Below the pieces are notes generated by a model. That model ran no database searches and was not told the origin of the DNA. It worked only from the letters and a program-made list of their open reading frames with translations. Source: Mesorhizobium sp. STM 4661 (GTDB lineage: Bacteria; Pseudomonadota; Alphaproteobacteria; Rhizobiales; Rhizobiaceae). From it: a DNA stretch of 64,000 bases. This document shows, in pieces, positions 47,221 through 58,398 of this stretch. Positions within the stretch are counted from its first letter, which is position 1, and each line of letters begins with the position of its first letter. The position numbers and the translations under genes were made by a program. The DNA is taken from NCBI RefSeq assembly GCF_000359125.1, contig NZ_CAAF010000004.1, positions 186,001-250,000 on the forward strand, in the 5' to 3' direction.

Positions 47221-47447
47221 AGTCTTGCAGGGAATCCGCCGGTGCGCAATTGTCTATCACGAGAGCAATTGCCTGCACCCGTCGGGACTAGTTGATGGGG
47301 CAAGCGCCCTGTCTACCCTGTTGCGGGCAAATGATATTTCGGAATGGACGGATGAGGATTCGGCGCCTGCCGACACCGCCGACAACAAGTTCGACGGTTT
47401 ATCTCCCGGCGCAAACCCGTTATGGGGATCGAAAGAGGGATTCTTGC

Positions 47448-48083
47448 ATGACGCCGAAAGCGGTTTTCTGGGACATGGACGGAACGCTGGTCGACAGCGA
47501 GCCGCTGCATGAGGCGGCGCTGGTGGCGGCGCTGCACAGTATCGGCATCCCGCCCCCAACCAACCTGCATCAGCGGGTGCTCGGCGTCGCCGCATGGCCG
47601 GTGTATGAGATGCTGCGCGACGAGTTCGGCCTCGACCTGCCTTTCGACGCCTGGATCGTGCGCAAATACGACCATTACCTGCCGATGGCCGAGACGCTGG
47701 TGCCGCGTGCCGGCGCGATCGAAATCTTCAACGAATTGCGCGCGCTTGGCGTGGAACAGGCGGTGGTGTCCAATTCCGACCGGCTGATCGTCGACGCAAA
47801 CTTGAGCGCGGTCGGCCTCGTCTATCCCGGCATGAAGACCATCAGCCGCAATGACGTTCGCGAGGGCAAGCCGCATCCCGAGCCGTTCCTGCGCGCCGCC
47901 TGGCTGGCCGGCGTCGATCCTGCCGAAGCGGTGGCGGTCGACGACAGCCGGACAGGCGCGATGGCCGGGCTGGCGGCAGGGATGAAGACGATCTTCTGGC
48001 CGGAGGCGCCGATGGAGGGACCGCCCGGCGCCATCGTCATCAACAGCGCCGATGAATTGCGGGGGGAACTCGGGCTTAGGTAA
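47448..48083 (+). CDS. HAD-superfamily phosphatase
   Basis: The 211-residue protein has HAD motif I DMDGTLVDSEPLH at residues 9-21, motif II VVSNSDR, motif III Lys in REGKPHPEPF and motif IV VAVDDSRTGAMAGLAAG, typical of the phosphoglucomutase/sugar-phosphatase clade. The ATG at 47448 has AGAGGGA upstream. It is divergent from the SorC-type gene and converges on the aldolase gene with a gap of zero bases (stop at 48083, aldolase stop at 48084). Substrate unknown, probably a polyol- or sugar-phosphate. Confidence 0.85.
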   Translation: MTPKAVFWDMDGTLVDSEPLHEAALVAALHSIGIPPPTNLHQRVLGVAAWPVYEMLRDEFGLDLPFDAWIVRKYDHYLPMAETLVPRAGAIEIFNELRALGVEQAVVSNSDRLIVDANLSAVGLVYPGMKTISRNDVREGKPHPEPFLRAAWLAGVDPAEAVAVDDSRTGAMAGLAAGMKTIFWPEAPMEGPPGAIVINSADELRGELGLR

Positions 48084-48851
48084 TCAGTTCCGGTAGACCA
48101 GCTCCTGCTCGTCGAGGATCGCTTTCAGCTCTGAAAGGTGCCGTTCGGCCTGACCGGGATAATCTTCCTGCTCGAGCGCCGCCTTCTCGGCGATTTCGTC
48201 CGAAAGCAAGCGCAGCGGCCGCCCCGTCCACAGCGCCTTGATATAGGTCTCGGCGGCGCGTTCGAAATAGAACATGCGGTTGAAGGCGTCGGCGACGCTG
48301 TCGCCGATGACCAGCACGCCGTGATTGCCCATGACCATCACCTTGACCTTGGGGTCGACGAGCAGCTGCGCGCAGCGCTCCCCCTCCTCCTCGAAGGCCA
48401 ACCCGCCATAATGGCCGTCGACGACATGACGGTTGAAGAAGATTGCCGAGTTCTGGTCGATCGGCGGCAAGGTCGAGTCGGCCAGCGAGGCGAGCACGGT
48501 GGCGTGGATCGAGTGCACATGCATGACGCAGCGCGCATGGCGCACATTGCGGTGGATGGCGCCGTGCAGGCCCCATGCCGTCGGGTCGGGCGCATTGGGG
48601 CCGGAGAGCGTCTCGGGATCGTTGGCGTCGATCAAAATCAGGTCGCTCGCCTTGATGCGCGAGAAATGCACCTGGTTGGGATTCATCAGGAATTGCGAGC
48701 CATCGTCGTTGACGGCCAGCGAGAAATGATTGGCCACCGCCTCATGCATGTTGAGCCGCGCCGTCCAGCGGAAGGCGCAAGCGAGATCGACGCGCTCCTC
48801 GTAGAAGGGCAGATTGGTCAGCGGTTCCTTCTGCAGGCGGGCGATGCTCAT
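48084..48851 (-). CDS. Class II aldolase/adducin-family protein
   Basis: The 255-residue protein has the zinc-binding HVHSIH motif (near residue 111) and the third His in GNHGVLVIGDS, with the phosphate-contact region NHFSL. Fuculose-phosphate aldolase-like enzymes split or epimerise phosphoketoses, but this short adducin-like branch often has unknown activity. It lies downstream of the urease accessory gene ureG on the same strand with an 86-base gap. It could belong to the polyol or the urease neighbourhood; neither is proven. Confidence 0.82.
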   Translation of the reverse strand: MSIARLQKEPLTNLPFYEERVDLACAFRWTARLNMHEAVANHFSLAVNDDGSQFLMNPNQVHFSRIKASDLILIDANDPETLSGPNAPDPTAWGLHGAIHRNVRHARCVMHVHSIHATVLASLADSTLPPIDQNSAIFFNRHVVDGHYGGLAFEEEGERCAQLLVDPKVKVMVMGNHGVLVIGDSVADAFNRMFYFERAAETYIKALWTGRPLRLLSDEIAEKAALEQEDYPGQAERHLSELKAILDEQELVYRN

Positions 48852-48937
48852 CGAAAACCTCCGTCAAAGAATGAAGGATGCCGCGCGCCGGACAGGCGTG
48901 CAACCGGTTTCGTTTGGTGCAGACAAGAGTCGTAGCC

Positions 48938-49575
<638 letters not shown>

Positions 49576-49579
<4 letters not shown>

Positions 49580-50016
49580 GCGGAAAACCCCGTGATGGCA
49601 AGAATCGCGAAGCCTGCCCCGATCAACAGACAGAGCGGCGAATAATAGCTGAGATCGAGCCGCGCGAAAGGCTGTTGCGGCGCCAGCCGCCGCCACCAGG
49701 GCGTGAAGCCGGCAATGCCGCGACCGAGGAAAACCAGCGCAATGAGCAGCGATGCAGCGGCAAGCCCGGCCTTGGGAAAGGGCGTGGCAAACACACCCTC
49801 CAGCGCCATCGGCCACAGCGTCGCCAGACCGAGGCAAGCGGCGACGGCAAAACAGGCGAAGGGCGCCGGCATCTCGTCGACGCCGCGAAAGCCGACAACC
49901 GCGTGGGCACAGGAGGCAGCGTCCCTGCCAGGCCAGATGCCGCCGATGCCCCAATAGACATGCAGCGTGGTGATCAGCAGCAGGACGAAGGAGAGAATGA
50001 AGGCAAGCACAATCAT
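49576..50016 (-). CDS. DUF3995 membrane protein within the urease operon
   Basis: The 146-residue protein has four hydrophobic segments and fits DUF3995 ([17 protein letters not shown] near residue 18). It overlaps ureF and ureG by four bases on each side, so it is translated with the urease accessory genes. No function is known. Its position suggests a link to urea or nickel traffic, or chance co-option. Confidence 0.75.
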
Positions 50017-50684
50017 GAGCGAAACAGCCGGGAATATTGGGTTTCGTGCTTCATCGCCATGATGTCGGAGACGAAGGCACAGCCACCGAGATCGTCAAGC
50101 GTCGAATTGGAGGCGCGGGACGCCGTTTCCAGCGCCAGCGGCTCGAAGCCGGCGAGCAGCGCCGTGGCTTCCGTCTGGCCGACGACACCGAGCCTGATCG
50201 CGGCCTGGACGAGATTGGAGAAAAAGGCCTGCAGGAAGGCTGACAGAGCGTCCTGGAGCGCGATGCCGTTGCCGCCGGCCACAGCGCCGACGGCGACGCA
50301 GTAGGGGCATTCGGCCGGCAGGCGTTCCAGCATCTGGCACGGCCAGGCCGAGGCCGCCTTCAGGAAGGCCGCGCCTTGCAGCATGGTTTCAGCATGGCGC
50401 TCGCGCGAGCCGGCCAGGGACTCGGCGAGCGCCGCGATCTCATCGAGGCCGCCGCCCTTGCGGGCGCGCCGCCAGCTTTCGGCGAACAGCACCGCGTCGT
50501 TCCAGCCCGAACCCATCTCGACCAGTGTCTCCAGCCACGCGGCGAGGCTCTGGCTGTCGGCTACCAGCCCGTCATGCACGGCGCGTTCGAGACCATGGCT
50601 GTAGGAAAAGCCGCCGACCGGGAAAGCCGGCGACAGCCACGCCATCAGCCGCAACAGGGCGATGCTCGACGGCTGGTCAGTCAT
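50013..50684 (-). CDS. ureF: Urease accessory protein UreF
   Basis: The 223-residue all-helical protein acts with UreD and UreG in assembling the nickel site. [24 protein letters not shown] near residue 10-35 is the UreF signature, and the C terminus [24 protein letters not shown] fits. The ATG at 50684 overlaps ureE by eight bases. A long upstream frame extends within ureE and is not used. Confidence 0.94.
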   Translation of the reverse strand: MTDQPSSIALLRLMAWLSPAFPVGGFSYSHGLERAVHDGLVADSQSLAAWLETLVEMGSGWNDAVLFAESWRRARKGGGLDEIAALAESLAGSRERHAETMLQGAAFLKAASAWPCQMLERLPAECPYCVAVGAVAGGNGIALQDALSAFLQAFFSNLVQAAIRLGVVGQTEATALLAGFEPLALETASRASNSTLDDLGGCAFVSDIMAMKHETQYSRLFRS

Positions 50685-51255
50685 GGTCATGATGGTCATG
50701 CGAATGGCTGTGCGAATGAGAATGAGACTCGCCATGGGCATGGGAATGCGCTTCGGCATGGCTGTGTGCCTCGGCATGGGCGTGACCATGGCCGGAATAG
50801 GCGCCGCGCACCGGCACGAACGGTTCCAGGACGTCGGTGACGGTGGCGCCGAGCCCTTCCAGCATCGCCTTGATGACATGGTCGCGCAGGATGAGAATGC
50901 GGTTCGTCTCGATGCTTGCCTGGAGATGGCGATTGCCGATATGCCAGGCGAGTTCGGTCAGATGAACCAGGCTCAAGGCGCGGATATCGTACAGCGGTTC
51001 CTCCGCGGCGATGATCTCGACCTGGCGGCCATCCTCAAGCACCAGCCGGTCGCGGTCGCCCAAGGCAATTGGCTCGGGCAGATCGACCAGCACCTTGTCG
51101 CCGCCTGAAGTCTCGATGGCACGGCGGCGCAGATGCCGCTCGTCATGGGCAAGCACGGCCCTGTCATAAGGCGCCACCGTTCCCGCCTCGCCGGCGACCA
51201 GCACGGAGACCGCGCGCGGGAATTTGGTGAAGTCGGTACGGATGTCGAGCTTCAT
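50677..51255 (-). CDS. ureE: Urease accessory nickel chaperone UreE with His-rich tail
   Basis: The 192-residue protein has the UreE N- and C-domains ([31 protein letters not shown], with the conserved nickel-ligand His in HVIKAML) and a histidine-rich tail from residue 156, with 16 His in 37 residues. Such tails store nickel before delivery to urease. The tail is encoded by a run of CAY/GAY codons at about 50680-50790. Start is ATG 51255. Confidence 0.95.
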   Translation of the reverse strand: MKLDIRTDFTKFPRAVSVLVAGEAGTVAPYDRAVLAHDERHLRRRAIETSGGDKVLVDLPEPIALGDRDRLVLEDGRQVEIIAAEEPLYDIRALSLVHLTELAWHIGNRHLQASIETNRILILRDHVIKAMLEGLGATVTDVLEPFVPVRGAYSGHGHAHAEAHSHAEAHSHAHGESHSHSHSHSHDHHDHD

Positions 51256-51313
51256 GTAGAATCTGCCTTTCCTGGGGAGCCTAGACTATCCCGAACATCG
51301 GCCCGATGCCGGC

Positions 51314-51412
51314 GCATGAACCCGAAATCGAATTCGATTTCGGAAAGGATCATGCGCCAAACCAAGTTTCTACAGCGTCCTTTGCGCGTCCGGAAGGACG
51401 CGCGGCGCTGTA
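51314..51412. repeat. Dispersed GCATGA/GATCATGC box with CTACAGCG hairpin, copy 2
   Basis: GCATGAAC (51314-51321), CGAAATCGAATTCGATTTCG hairpin and GATCATGC (51348-51355) are followed by CTACAGCGTCC (from 51370) to GCGCTGTA (to 51412). It matches the element at 17318-17419. Its end touches the stop codon of the membrane protein gene at 51414. Confidence 0.75.
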
Positions 51413-51413
51413 A

Positions 51414-52007
51414 TCAGGCAATGGTGTCGAAGAGCCGCAGGATGAACGATATCTGATAGATCAGCGTGCCGGCGACGAAGGCGATATGAAAGCGGCGGTC
51501 GCGCACCAGGATCGCGACAATACAAAGCACGACGAAAACCGGCGTTCGGATCAGATATTCAATGCCGAAATGAGCGAAATGCTCCGGACCTTTCAGCAGC
51601 GTGTCGATCACGTCGAGCAGATAAGTCGTCGCCAGCAGGCCGAAGAACCAGGCGCGGCGCGAATAGAAAAAATCCTCGTAGCTGGTGTAGTCGAGCATCG
51701 AATCCGGGAACAGCAGCGCGCACAGCATGAACAGGGTGACGGCGTAGAAGATGATGAACAGGTACTTGCCGAAGGTCCAGGTCTCAAGGGTGTAGAGGCC
51801 AAACTCCCACCACCAGAAATGCACCAGCAACAACAGCATGGATGCAACCCAGGCCAGATGCACGGGATAGAGCTTGTACTGGCCGGGGTGCTGGACGATG
51901 CGGGCGAGCCCCGACAGAAGGCGCGTGACGCCGAGCCCGATCACCATTCCCATGACGATGCGGATATGCGGGAAGACGTCGTGAGTGGAGACTAGTTGTT
52001 GCTCCAT
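51414..52007 (-). CDS. Hypothetical six-helix membrane protein
   Basis: The 197-residue protein has about six hydrophobic helices and an N-terminal soluble segment with HDVFPHIRIVMGMVIGLGVTRLLSGLARIVQHPGQ. Aromatic-rich segments (HFWWWEFGLYTLETW) lie near residue 65-80. I do not recognise a named family. It lies between ureC/DUF29 and ureE on the same strand, with a repeat element downstream. A role in urease function is not evident. Confidence 0.65.
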   Translation of the reverse strand: MEQQLVSTHDVFPHIRIVMGMVIGLGVTRLLSGLARIVQHPGQYKLYPVHLAWVASMLLLLVHFWWWEFGLYTLETWTFGKYLFIIFYAVTLFMLCALLFPDSMLDYTSYEDFFYSRRAWFFGLLATTYLLDVIDTLLKGPEHFAHFGIEYLIRTPVFVVLCIVAILVRDRRFHIAFVAGTLIYQISFILRLFDTIA

Positions 52008-52045
52008 AGGAGGTCAGTAAGGCCATTCAACGCTGGAGTGATGGT

Positions 52046-52540
52046 TCATTCGCGAACAAGCTGGCCCGACGTCCATGGAGCGCCGGGGAAAAAATCCTGA
52101 TCCAGCACGTCTGCGATCTGATAGGGACAATCGGCAGGAAAATCCTTTTCAGGCAACCCCGTCTCGTCAGCCGCTTTCAATCTCGCAAATTCGAACTCGC
52201 TAGCGAGTTGCTTGCGTGGATAGGCCTTCAGGCTCGGGCTTTCGTTGATCAACTTCTTAATCTGATGTCGCTGTTCGCGGATCGTCAGCAGCCAGCCTGT
52301 TTTGCGCCCCTCTGCCTGAAACTGCCATTTTAGCAGGTGCGGAAGCAGAGTACCCAGTCTGCTCTCGATCTCTCGTTTGTCACTCCGCCCCAAACTTTCG
52401 ATCTCCTCGGCAAGGTTCTCACGATCGAGGTCGGATAGACGACCTTCGCGCAAAAGCGCGCCCTGTTCGGCGCACCATTGAGCATAGTCGGTTTCGTAGG
52501 GTGTAGACTTATGCCGACGCTGGATTTGGATCTTGTTCAT
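52046..52540 (-). CDS. DUF29-family protein
   Basis: The 164-residue protein fits DUF29: YETDYAQWCAEQGALLREGRLSDLDRENLAEEIESLGRSDKREIESRLGTLLPHLLKWQFQ, then IREQRHQIKKLINESPSLK and the usual C-terminal Pro/aspartate-rich segment. DUF29 proteins are common in cyanobacteria and proteobacteria, have no established function, and are often found near mobile or toxin-antitoxin-like loci. It sits between ureC and the membrane protein gene. ATG 52540 gives the family start. Confidence 0.78.
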   Translation of the reverse strand: MNKIQIQRRHKSTPYETDYAQWCAEQGALLREGRLSDLDRENLAEEIESLGRSDKREIESRLGTLLPHLLKWQFQAEGRKTGWLLTIREQRHQIKKLINESPSLKAYPRKQLASEFEFARLKAADETGLPEKDFPADCPYQIADVLDQDFFPGAPWTSGQLVRE

Positions 52541-52605
52541 GACTGCATAATGCGCCGTTTTCGATGCCAAGCCAATCACTGGGAGGGTCAGCTCGGAATC
52601 CGGTA

Positions 52606-54318
<1,713 letters not shown>

Positions 54319-54496
54319 CAGCAATTGCTCCAGAAATAAGGCCCGAAGATGCGACTTGTCGAAGCCCGGCCCACATTGTCGCCATCCTATGGTCACGCAA
54401 TGACCCGCTAGGCGACACCTTGCGATCCCATTTACCGGTTGAGGTGGCCGGGTCACCCCAAACCGACCGTTTGCCAATCGATGGAAAGGAAGATCC

Positions 54497-54883
54497 ATGC
54501 GCAAAACGATATTTCTCGCAGCCGCCGCCACGCTGACGCTCGCGACCGCCGCCTACGCCCAACAGCAGCCCGCGCAGCCACAACCCGCTCAGCCGCCGGC
54601 CGCGCCAGCTCCTGCGGCGCCCGGCCCACAATCCGCGGCGCCGACCATCCAGACCGTCAACATCGTCGACATCAAGGAACTGCCCGAGGCCACGCAGACG
54701 CAGGTCAACCAGGTGATTGCCCAGCGCGGCGACGCCGGCCTGCAGAAACTGCGCAGTTCGATCGACGCGACACCGAAGGTCAAGTCCGCGCTTGAAGCCA
54801 AGGGGCTGACCTCGGCGCAGGTGATCGCCGCCAGCATGAGCAATGATGGCGCGCTGACCCTGATCACCAAGAAAGCCGGTTGA
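54497..54883 (+). CDS. Hypothetical exported protein with Pro/Ala/Gln-rich linker
   Basis: The 128-residue protein has a signal peptide ([18 protein letters not shown], cleavage before QQQ), then a low-complexity Pro/Ala/Gln region (about residues 22-50) and a C-terminal domain with [27 protein letters not shown] recognise no family. GGAAAGGAAG precedes the ATG. It is divergent from ureC and placed on the opposite strand within the urease locus. Confidence 0.7.
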   Translation: MRKTIFLAAAATLTLATAAYAQQQPAQPQPAQPPAAPAPAAPGPQSAAPTIQTVNIVDIKELPEATQTQVNQVIAQRGDAGLQKLRSSIDATPKVKSALEAKGLTSAQVIAASMSNDGALTLITKKAG

Positions 54884-55009
54884 CGACAGGCCGTGGCGGG
54901 CCGGCGCAAGGTCGGCCTGCCGCGTCGAGGAGGGAACCTTCTCCGGGCAGAATTCGTTTCGACCTTTTGGCGCTGAAGCCAAATTCGACAAGGAGCCCGA
55001 GAGCGAACG

Positions 55010-55504
55010 ATGGCGATCACCACCTTCCCCGACGCCAAATGGCTTCATGCGACTGCTGCGGCGGCGTTTCTCGCGGCGAGCGTCCCCCACGCCGCGCTCA
55101 ACGCGCAAGGCCTCGAAAATTCGGATACCGTCGACCGGATCGTCGGCTCGGAAGTCAGGCAGGAAGAGACCAACACGGCTGTGGAAGCCGGCAAGGTCAC
55201 CGCTGCGATCGACCGGACACGTGAGAACATCGGCACGGTGCGCAAGACTTCCAAGCTCGACAAGGTCGATATCGTGTTCCTGACCGACGCGGCGCGCACG
55301 GAAGGTGGTCCGCCACCGGCGATCGAGACCAAGGTCAGGGAACATCAGGACGACATCGCGGAACTGCGCAAGGAGATCGAGGCGAACGCGCTGCTGTTCA
55401 ACGCCATCGACTCGCGACGCGTGACGACCGAAGACGTTCTCGCCGTCGAATTCGACGATCCAGGAAGGATCGTCATCTATGCCGCGGCCAAGCCATCCAA
55501 CTAG
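55010..55504 (+). CDS. Hypothetical exported protein
   Basis: The 164-residue protein has an N-terminal hydrophobic segment (ATAAAAFLAASVPHAALNAQ), then a charged, helical region with RIVGSEVRQEETNTAVEAGKV and an amphipathic segment KVREHQDDIAELRKEIEANALLF. No family recognised. AGGAGCCCGAGAG precedes the ATG. It lies 126 bases after the previous gene and ends 35 bases from the convergent ureB. Both are probably a small unit unrelated to urease. Confidence 0.65.
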   Translation: MAITTFPDAKWLHATAAAAFLAASVPHAALNAQGLENSDTVDRIVGSEVRQEETNTAVEAGKVTAAIDRTRENIGTVRKTSKLDKVDIVFLTDAARTEGGPPPAIETKVREHQDDIAELRKEIEANALLFNAIDSRRVTTEDVLAVEFDDPGRIVIYAAAKPSN

Positions 55505-55539
55505 GCTCTGCTGAGCATCGGCGCCCGACGTCGTCGATC

Positions 55540-55845
55540 TCACAGCTTGCCCATGATCTTCTGCTGAAATCCGTAGACCTCGCGCTTGCCGCCGAGCGGC
55601 ACCAAGATAACGTCGCGCTCCTGGCCGGGCTCGAAGCGCATGGCCGTGCCGGCGGCGATGTCGAGACGCATGCCCCGCGCCCTGTCGCGATCGAATTTCA
55701 GCCCCTCATTGGTCTCGAAGAAATGGTAGTGGCTGCCGACCTGGATCGGCCGGTCGCCGCTGTTGGCCACTTTCAAGGTGACGGTAGGCTGGCCCTTGTT
55801 CAGCTCGATGTCGCCGCTCGCCGTGATGATTTCACCCGGGATCAT
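55540..55845 (-). CDS. ureB: Urease subunit beta
   Basis: The 101-residue structural subunit shows the standard MIPGEI start, [17 protein letters not shown] near residue 30 and [29 protein letters not shown] near 65. The ATG at 55845 gives this consensus N terminus. Eight bases separate it from the hupE/ureJ-type gene upstream. Confidence 0.95.
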   Translation of the reverse strand: MIPGEIITASGDIELNKGQPTVTLKVANSGDRPIQVGSHYHFFETNEGLKFDRDRARGMRLDIAAGTAMRFEPGQERDVILVPLGGKREVYGFQQKIMGKL

Positions 55846-55853
55846 CGCCAGCC

Positions 55854-56447
55854 TCACAGAACGCCGAAGACGAGGCCGACGCCGACGGCGGCGCATGCAC
55901 CGCCGGCGGCACGGGAAAGGCCGCGGAATCGCACGCCGAGGCCGAGGCCGGCAGCGATGCCGACGGCATGGAGCGCTGCCGTGGCGACGGCAAAGCCGGC
56001 CATATATTCAAGCCCGCCGGCGTTTTCCGGCACTTCGGTGCCATGGGCGTGACCGTGGAACAGCGCGAACAGGCCGATGATGGCGACGCCAGCAGAGACA
56101 GGAAGATCGACAGCCAGCGCGACCAGCAGGCCGAGCGCTACGACCGACGCCAAAATGCCCGGCTCGACGAAGGGCACCGGCACCGGCAGCATGCCGAGCG
56201 CGCCACCGACCAGCATGACGCCGACGAAGGCGAGCGGCCAAGCCCAAATCGCCTTGCCGCCCTTGAGCGCCGCCCACAGGCCGACGGCGATCATCACCGT
56301 CATGTGGTCGAGGCCGGAGAGCGGATGGAAGAAGCCGGAGGCGAAGGACGATGTCGAGCCGATGCCGACATGGGCATAGGCGGGCATGGAGGCGGCCAAG
56401 AGCAGGATGGCCGAAAGCGTGGTGCGTTTCATCGGAGCAGGGATCAT
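55854..56447 (-). CDS. ureJ: HupE/UreJ-family nickel-transport-associated membrane protein
   Basis: The 197-residue protein (a shorter start near residue 5, MKRTTLSA, is likely) has a signal-like N terminus ([13 protein letters not shown]) and six hydrophobic segments. The [20 protein letters not shown] motif with its His-Asp-His pattern and [12 protein letters not shown] are family markers; the histidines are thought to bind nickel on its way across the membrane. Located between ureA/DUF1272 and ureB, it matches the UreJ position seen in other proteobacterial urease clusters. Confidence 0.88.
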   Translation of the reverse strand: MIPAPMKRTTLSAILLLAASMPAYAHVGIGSTSSFASGFFHPLSGLDHMTVMIAVGLWAALKGGKAIWAWPLAFVGVMLVGGALGMLPVPVPFVEPGILASVVALGLLVALAVDLPVSAGVAIIGLFALFHGHAHGTEVPENAGGLEYMAGFAVATAALHAVGIAAGLGLGVRFRGLSRAAGGACAAVGVGLVFGVL

Positions 56448-56478
56448 CGATAAGCCTTCTCTACTGGGATCATGCCGG

Positions 56479-56733
56479 TCAGGCGGCTTTGCGGGGGCCG
56501 CAGCCCTCGGCTTTGAGAACGCGCCTCGTCGAAGCGGGATATTTCTTCAGCATCGCCGCCGGGCGGATCGGGCGCGGTGCGAAATCACCGCCGCAGTTCG
56601 GACAAACGCCACCCAGCACATGTTCCACGCAATCGGCGCAGAAGGTGCATTCGAAGGTGCAGATCAGCACGTCCGTCGCCTCCGGCGGCAGGTCCTTGTC
56701 GCAGCATTCGCAGTTGGGGCGCAGCTCAAGCAT
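56479..56733 (-). CDS. DUF1272 Cys-rich zinc-ribbon-like protein
   Basis: The 84-residue protein has four CxxC-type pairs: CECCDK near residue 8, CTFECTFCADC near 25, and CPNCGGDF near 44, matching DUF1272. It probably binds zinc (or nickel). It is ten bases after ureA's stop and in the same direction, so it should be cotranscribed. No function is known. Confidence 0.83.
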   Translation of the reverse strand: MLELRPNCECCDKDLPPEATDVLICTFECTFCADCVEHVLGGVCPNCGGDFAPRPIRPAAMLKKYPASTRRVLKAEGCGPRKAA

Positions 56734-56743
56734 TTTCCTCTCC

Positions 56744-57046
56744 TCACCTTATGGGTTCGTGCACGGTCACTAGCTTGGTGCCGTCGGGAAACGTCGCCTC
56801 GACCTGAACGTCGTGGATCATCTCGGCAATGCCTTCCATCACCTGGGCACGGGTGACGACATGGGCGCCGGCCTCCATCAGCTCGGCGACCGGGCGGCCG
56901 TCGCGGGCACCCTCGACGACGAAGTCGCTGATCAGCGCGATCGCCTCCGGATGGTTGAGCTTGACGCCGCGTTCGAGCCGCTTGCGCGCCACGATCGCCG
57001 CCATGGCGATGAGCAGCTTGTCCTTTTCCCTCGGCGTCAGGTTCAT
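56744..57046 (-). CDS. ureA: Urease subunit gamma
   Basis: The 100-residue subunit has the typical [17 protein letters not shown] start, [21 protein letters not shown] near residue 30-50, and [22 protein letters not shown] at the end. Forty-three bases follow ureD. With UreB and UreC it forms the (alpha-beta-gamma)3 enzyme. Confidence 0.95.
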   Translation of the reverse strand: MNLTPREKDKLLIAMAAIVARKRLERGVKLNHPEAIALISDFVVEGARDGRPVAELMEAGAHVVTRAQVMEGIAEMIHDVQVEATFPDGTKLVTVHEPIR

Positions 57047-57089
57047 GCGTTTTCCCGGATGGCATCAACAAAGAGTGGCGTAGTCGGAA

Positions 57090-58019
57090 TCAGAGTGACC
57101 ATAATTTGGGCAGACCCGCTCGTCCGTTGAGCAATTCGACGAGCGGAACCAGCCGCTTGCGGAGCTGGTAGCCGTCCGCGGCGAACAGCCTCGCAAGAAG
57201 CTTGCCAGATTTCCTCACGCTCCAGGCACTGGCGTCGCCCTCGCCGCCGATGATCTGCCTGGCCGGATCCAGCAAGGCCTCCGCGCGCGGCGAGACCATC
57301 AGCAGCGTCGCCATGGCGATGGCACCGCCGGCCACCGCGGAACGGCCAAGAGCAGCCGCAATGCCGGGCCCGATACGGAAATCCTCGGCATGAATGAGTA
57401 CGCCGTCCTGGCATACCCGCCAGCGGTCATGGAAACTGCCTTGGGCAGCGCGTTCGCCCATGGCGAGGCGGCCGAAGACGGTCGCCTCGAGCAGCAGCGC
57501 CTCGGCGCCGGCGACAAGCTCCACATCGAGCCTGCGGGCAAAGGCCGATCGGTCAAAGACGATGGTTTCCTGCGGCAGCCAGGCAATGCGGCCGTGCGCG
57601 CCGACGCTCAGCCTCACCCGCACCTCGGCACGCCCGGATGCCGCGCGGTAGACCTTCTCGCAAGCCTGCGTCGTTATGGTGGCGGAGGCGCCGGCGCCGA
57701 CATCGATCTCCCAGCCGAGGCGGTCGCCGCCGGTCAGTCCGCCGGCGGTGTTGATCAGGACGGCTTCCAGCGGATCGGTCGAGACGGCCGGCATGCGGAT
57801 CTTGGCGGAACCATCCTGATAGAGGCGCCGCAGGCGCGTGCGGCCGCCATTCCTGTCGCAGGCAAGCCGCGCCATTCCGGCGACGCGCTGGGCGGCCGGC
57901 GGAACCGAAGTCTGGCCATGTTCGATCGTGTCCACGACGCCAACGTTAAGCACTGCTGCGGCTTTGTCGATATATAGCTTGTTGCTTGACAACGTTTCGG
58001 TTTCTATAGAGGGAGCCAC
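57090..58019 (-). CDS. ureD: Urease accessory protein UreD
   Basis: The 309-residue protein scaffolds the UreF-UreG complex on apo-urease. Diagnostic segments are LINTAGGLTGGDRLGWEIDVGAGASATITTQACEKVYRA near residue 85-125 and GRIAWLPQETIVFD near 145. Here the gene starts at GTG (58017-58019), with a long Ser/Thr-rich leader before the usual domain start, so a later start is possible. It is the first gene of the urease cluster and is divergent from the nodF-like gene (120 bases between starts). Confidence 0.9.
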   Translation of the reverse strand: MAPSIETETLSSNKLYIDKAAAVLNVGVVDTIEHGQTSVPPAAQRVAGMARLACDRNGGRTRLRRLYQDGSAKIRMPAVSTDPLEAVLINTAGGLTGGDRLGWEIDVGAGASATITTQACEKVYRAASGRAEVRVRLSVGAHGRIAWLPQETIVFDRSAFARRLDVELVAGAEALLLEATVFGRLAMGERAAQGSFHDRWRVCQDGVLIHAEDFRIGPGIAAALGRSAVAGGAIAMATLLMVSPRAEALLDPARQIIGGEGDASAWSVRKSGKLLARLFAADGYQLRKRLVPLVELLNGRAGLPKLWSL

Positions 58020-58139
58020 CTTGGAACGGTCATGCAGCGCCTGATGGGGAAAAAGGGGTGACGACGATTCGAATCCGGGGACAAAAAGGGGCGCTGATCA
58101 GTTAGCGTCGGGAAACGACAAGGTTGGGGAAGAAACCGA

Positions 58140-58394
58140 ATGGCTGATCAGCTGGCAACGGACATCATCGCGAAGATCAAGGCTCATGCCGAGCCCGGTG
58201 GCGAAGAAATCACCACCAATACCGAGCTGACAGCACTGGGCATCCATTCGCTGGAACTGACGGAGATCATCTTCGATCTCGAGGAAGAGTACGGTATCGA
58301 GATCGAGATGAACACGGTCGACGCCTGGAGCAACCTGAAGAACGTCGGCGACATGGTCGAGGCGGTTCGCGCGCTGATCGCGAAAAAAGCCTGA
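58140..58394 (+). CDS. NodF-like acyl carrier protein with altered DSL motif
   Basis: The 84-residue acyl carrier protein resembles NodF of rhizobia, most clearly in YGIEIEMNTVDAWSNLKNV. The phosphopantetheine serine is Ser37, but the conserved Asp before it is His36 (LGIHSLEL instead of LGIDSL). NodF carries the special acyl chain made by NodE. AACCGA precedes the ATG and no strong ribosome site is visible. It is coupled to the nodE-like gene (four bases apart). No nod box or other nod gene was seen. Confidence 0.8.
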   Translation: MADQLATDIIAKIKAHAEPGGEEITTNTELTALGIHSLELTEIIFDLEEEYGIEIEMNTVDAWSNLKNVGDMVEAVRALIAKKA

Positions 58395-58398
58395 CTGA

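Noticed and set aside
58020..58139. Possible nod box in front of the nodF-like gene
   Set aside because: I looked for the ATC-N9-GAT repeat pattern of nod boxes and found no match in the 120-base gap.
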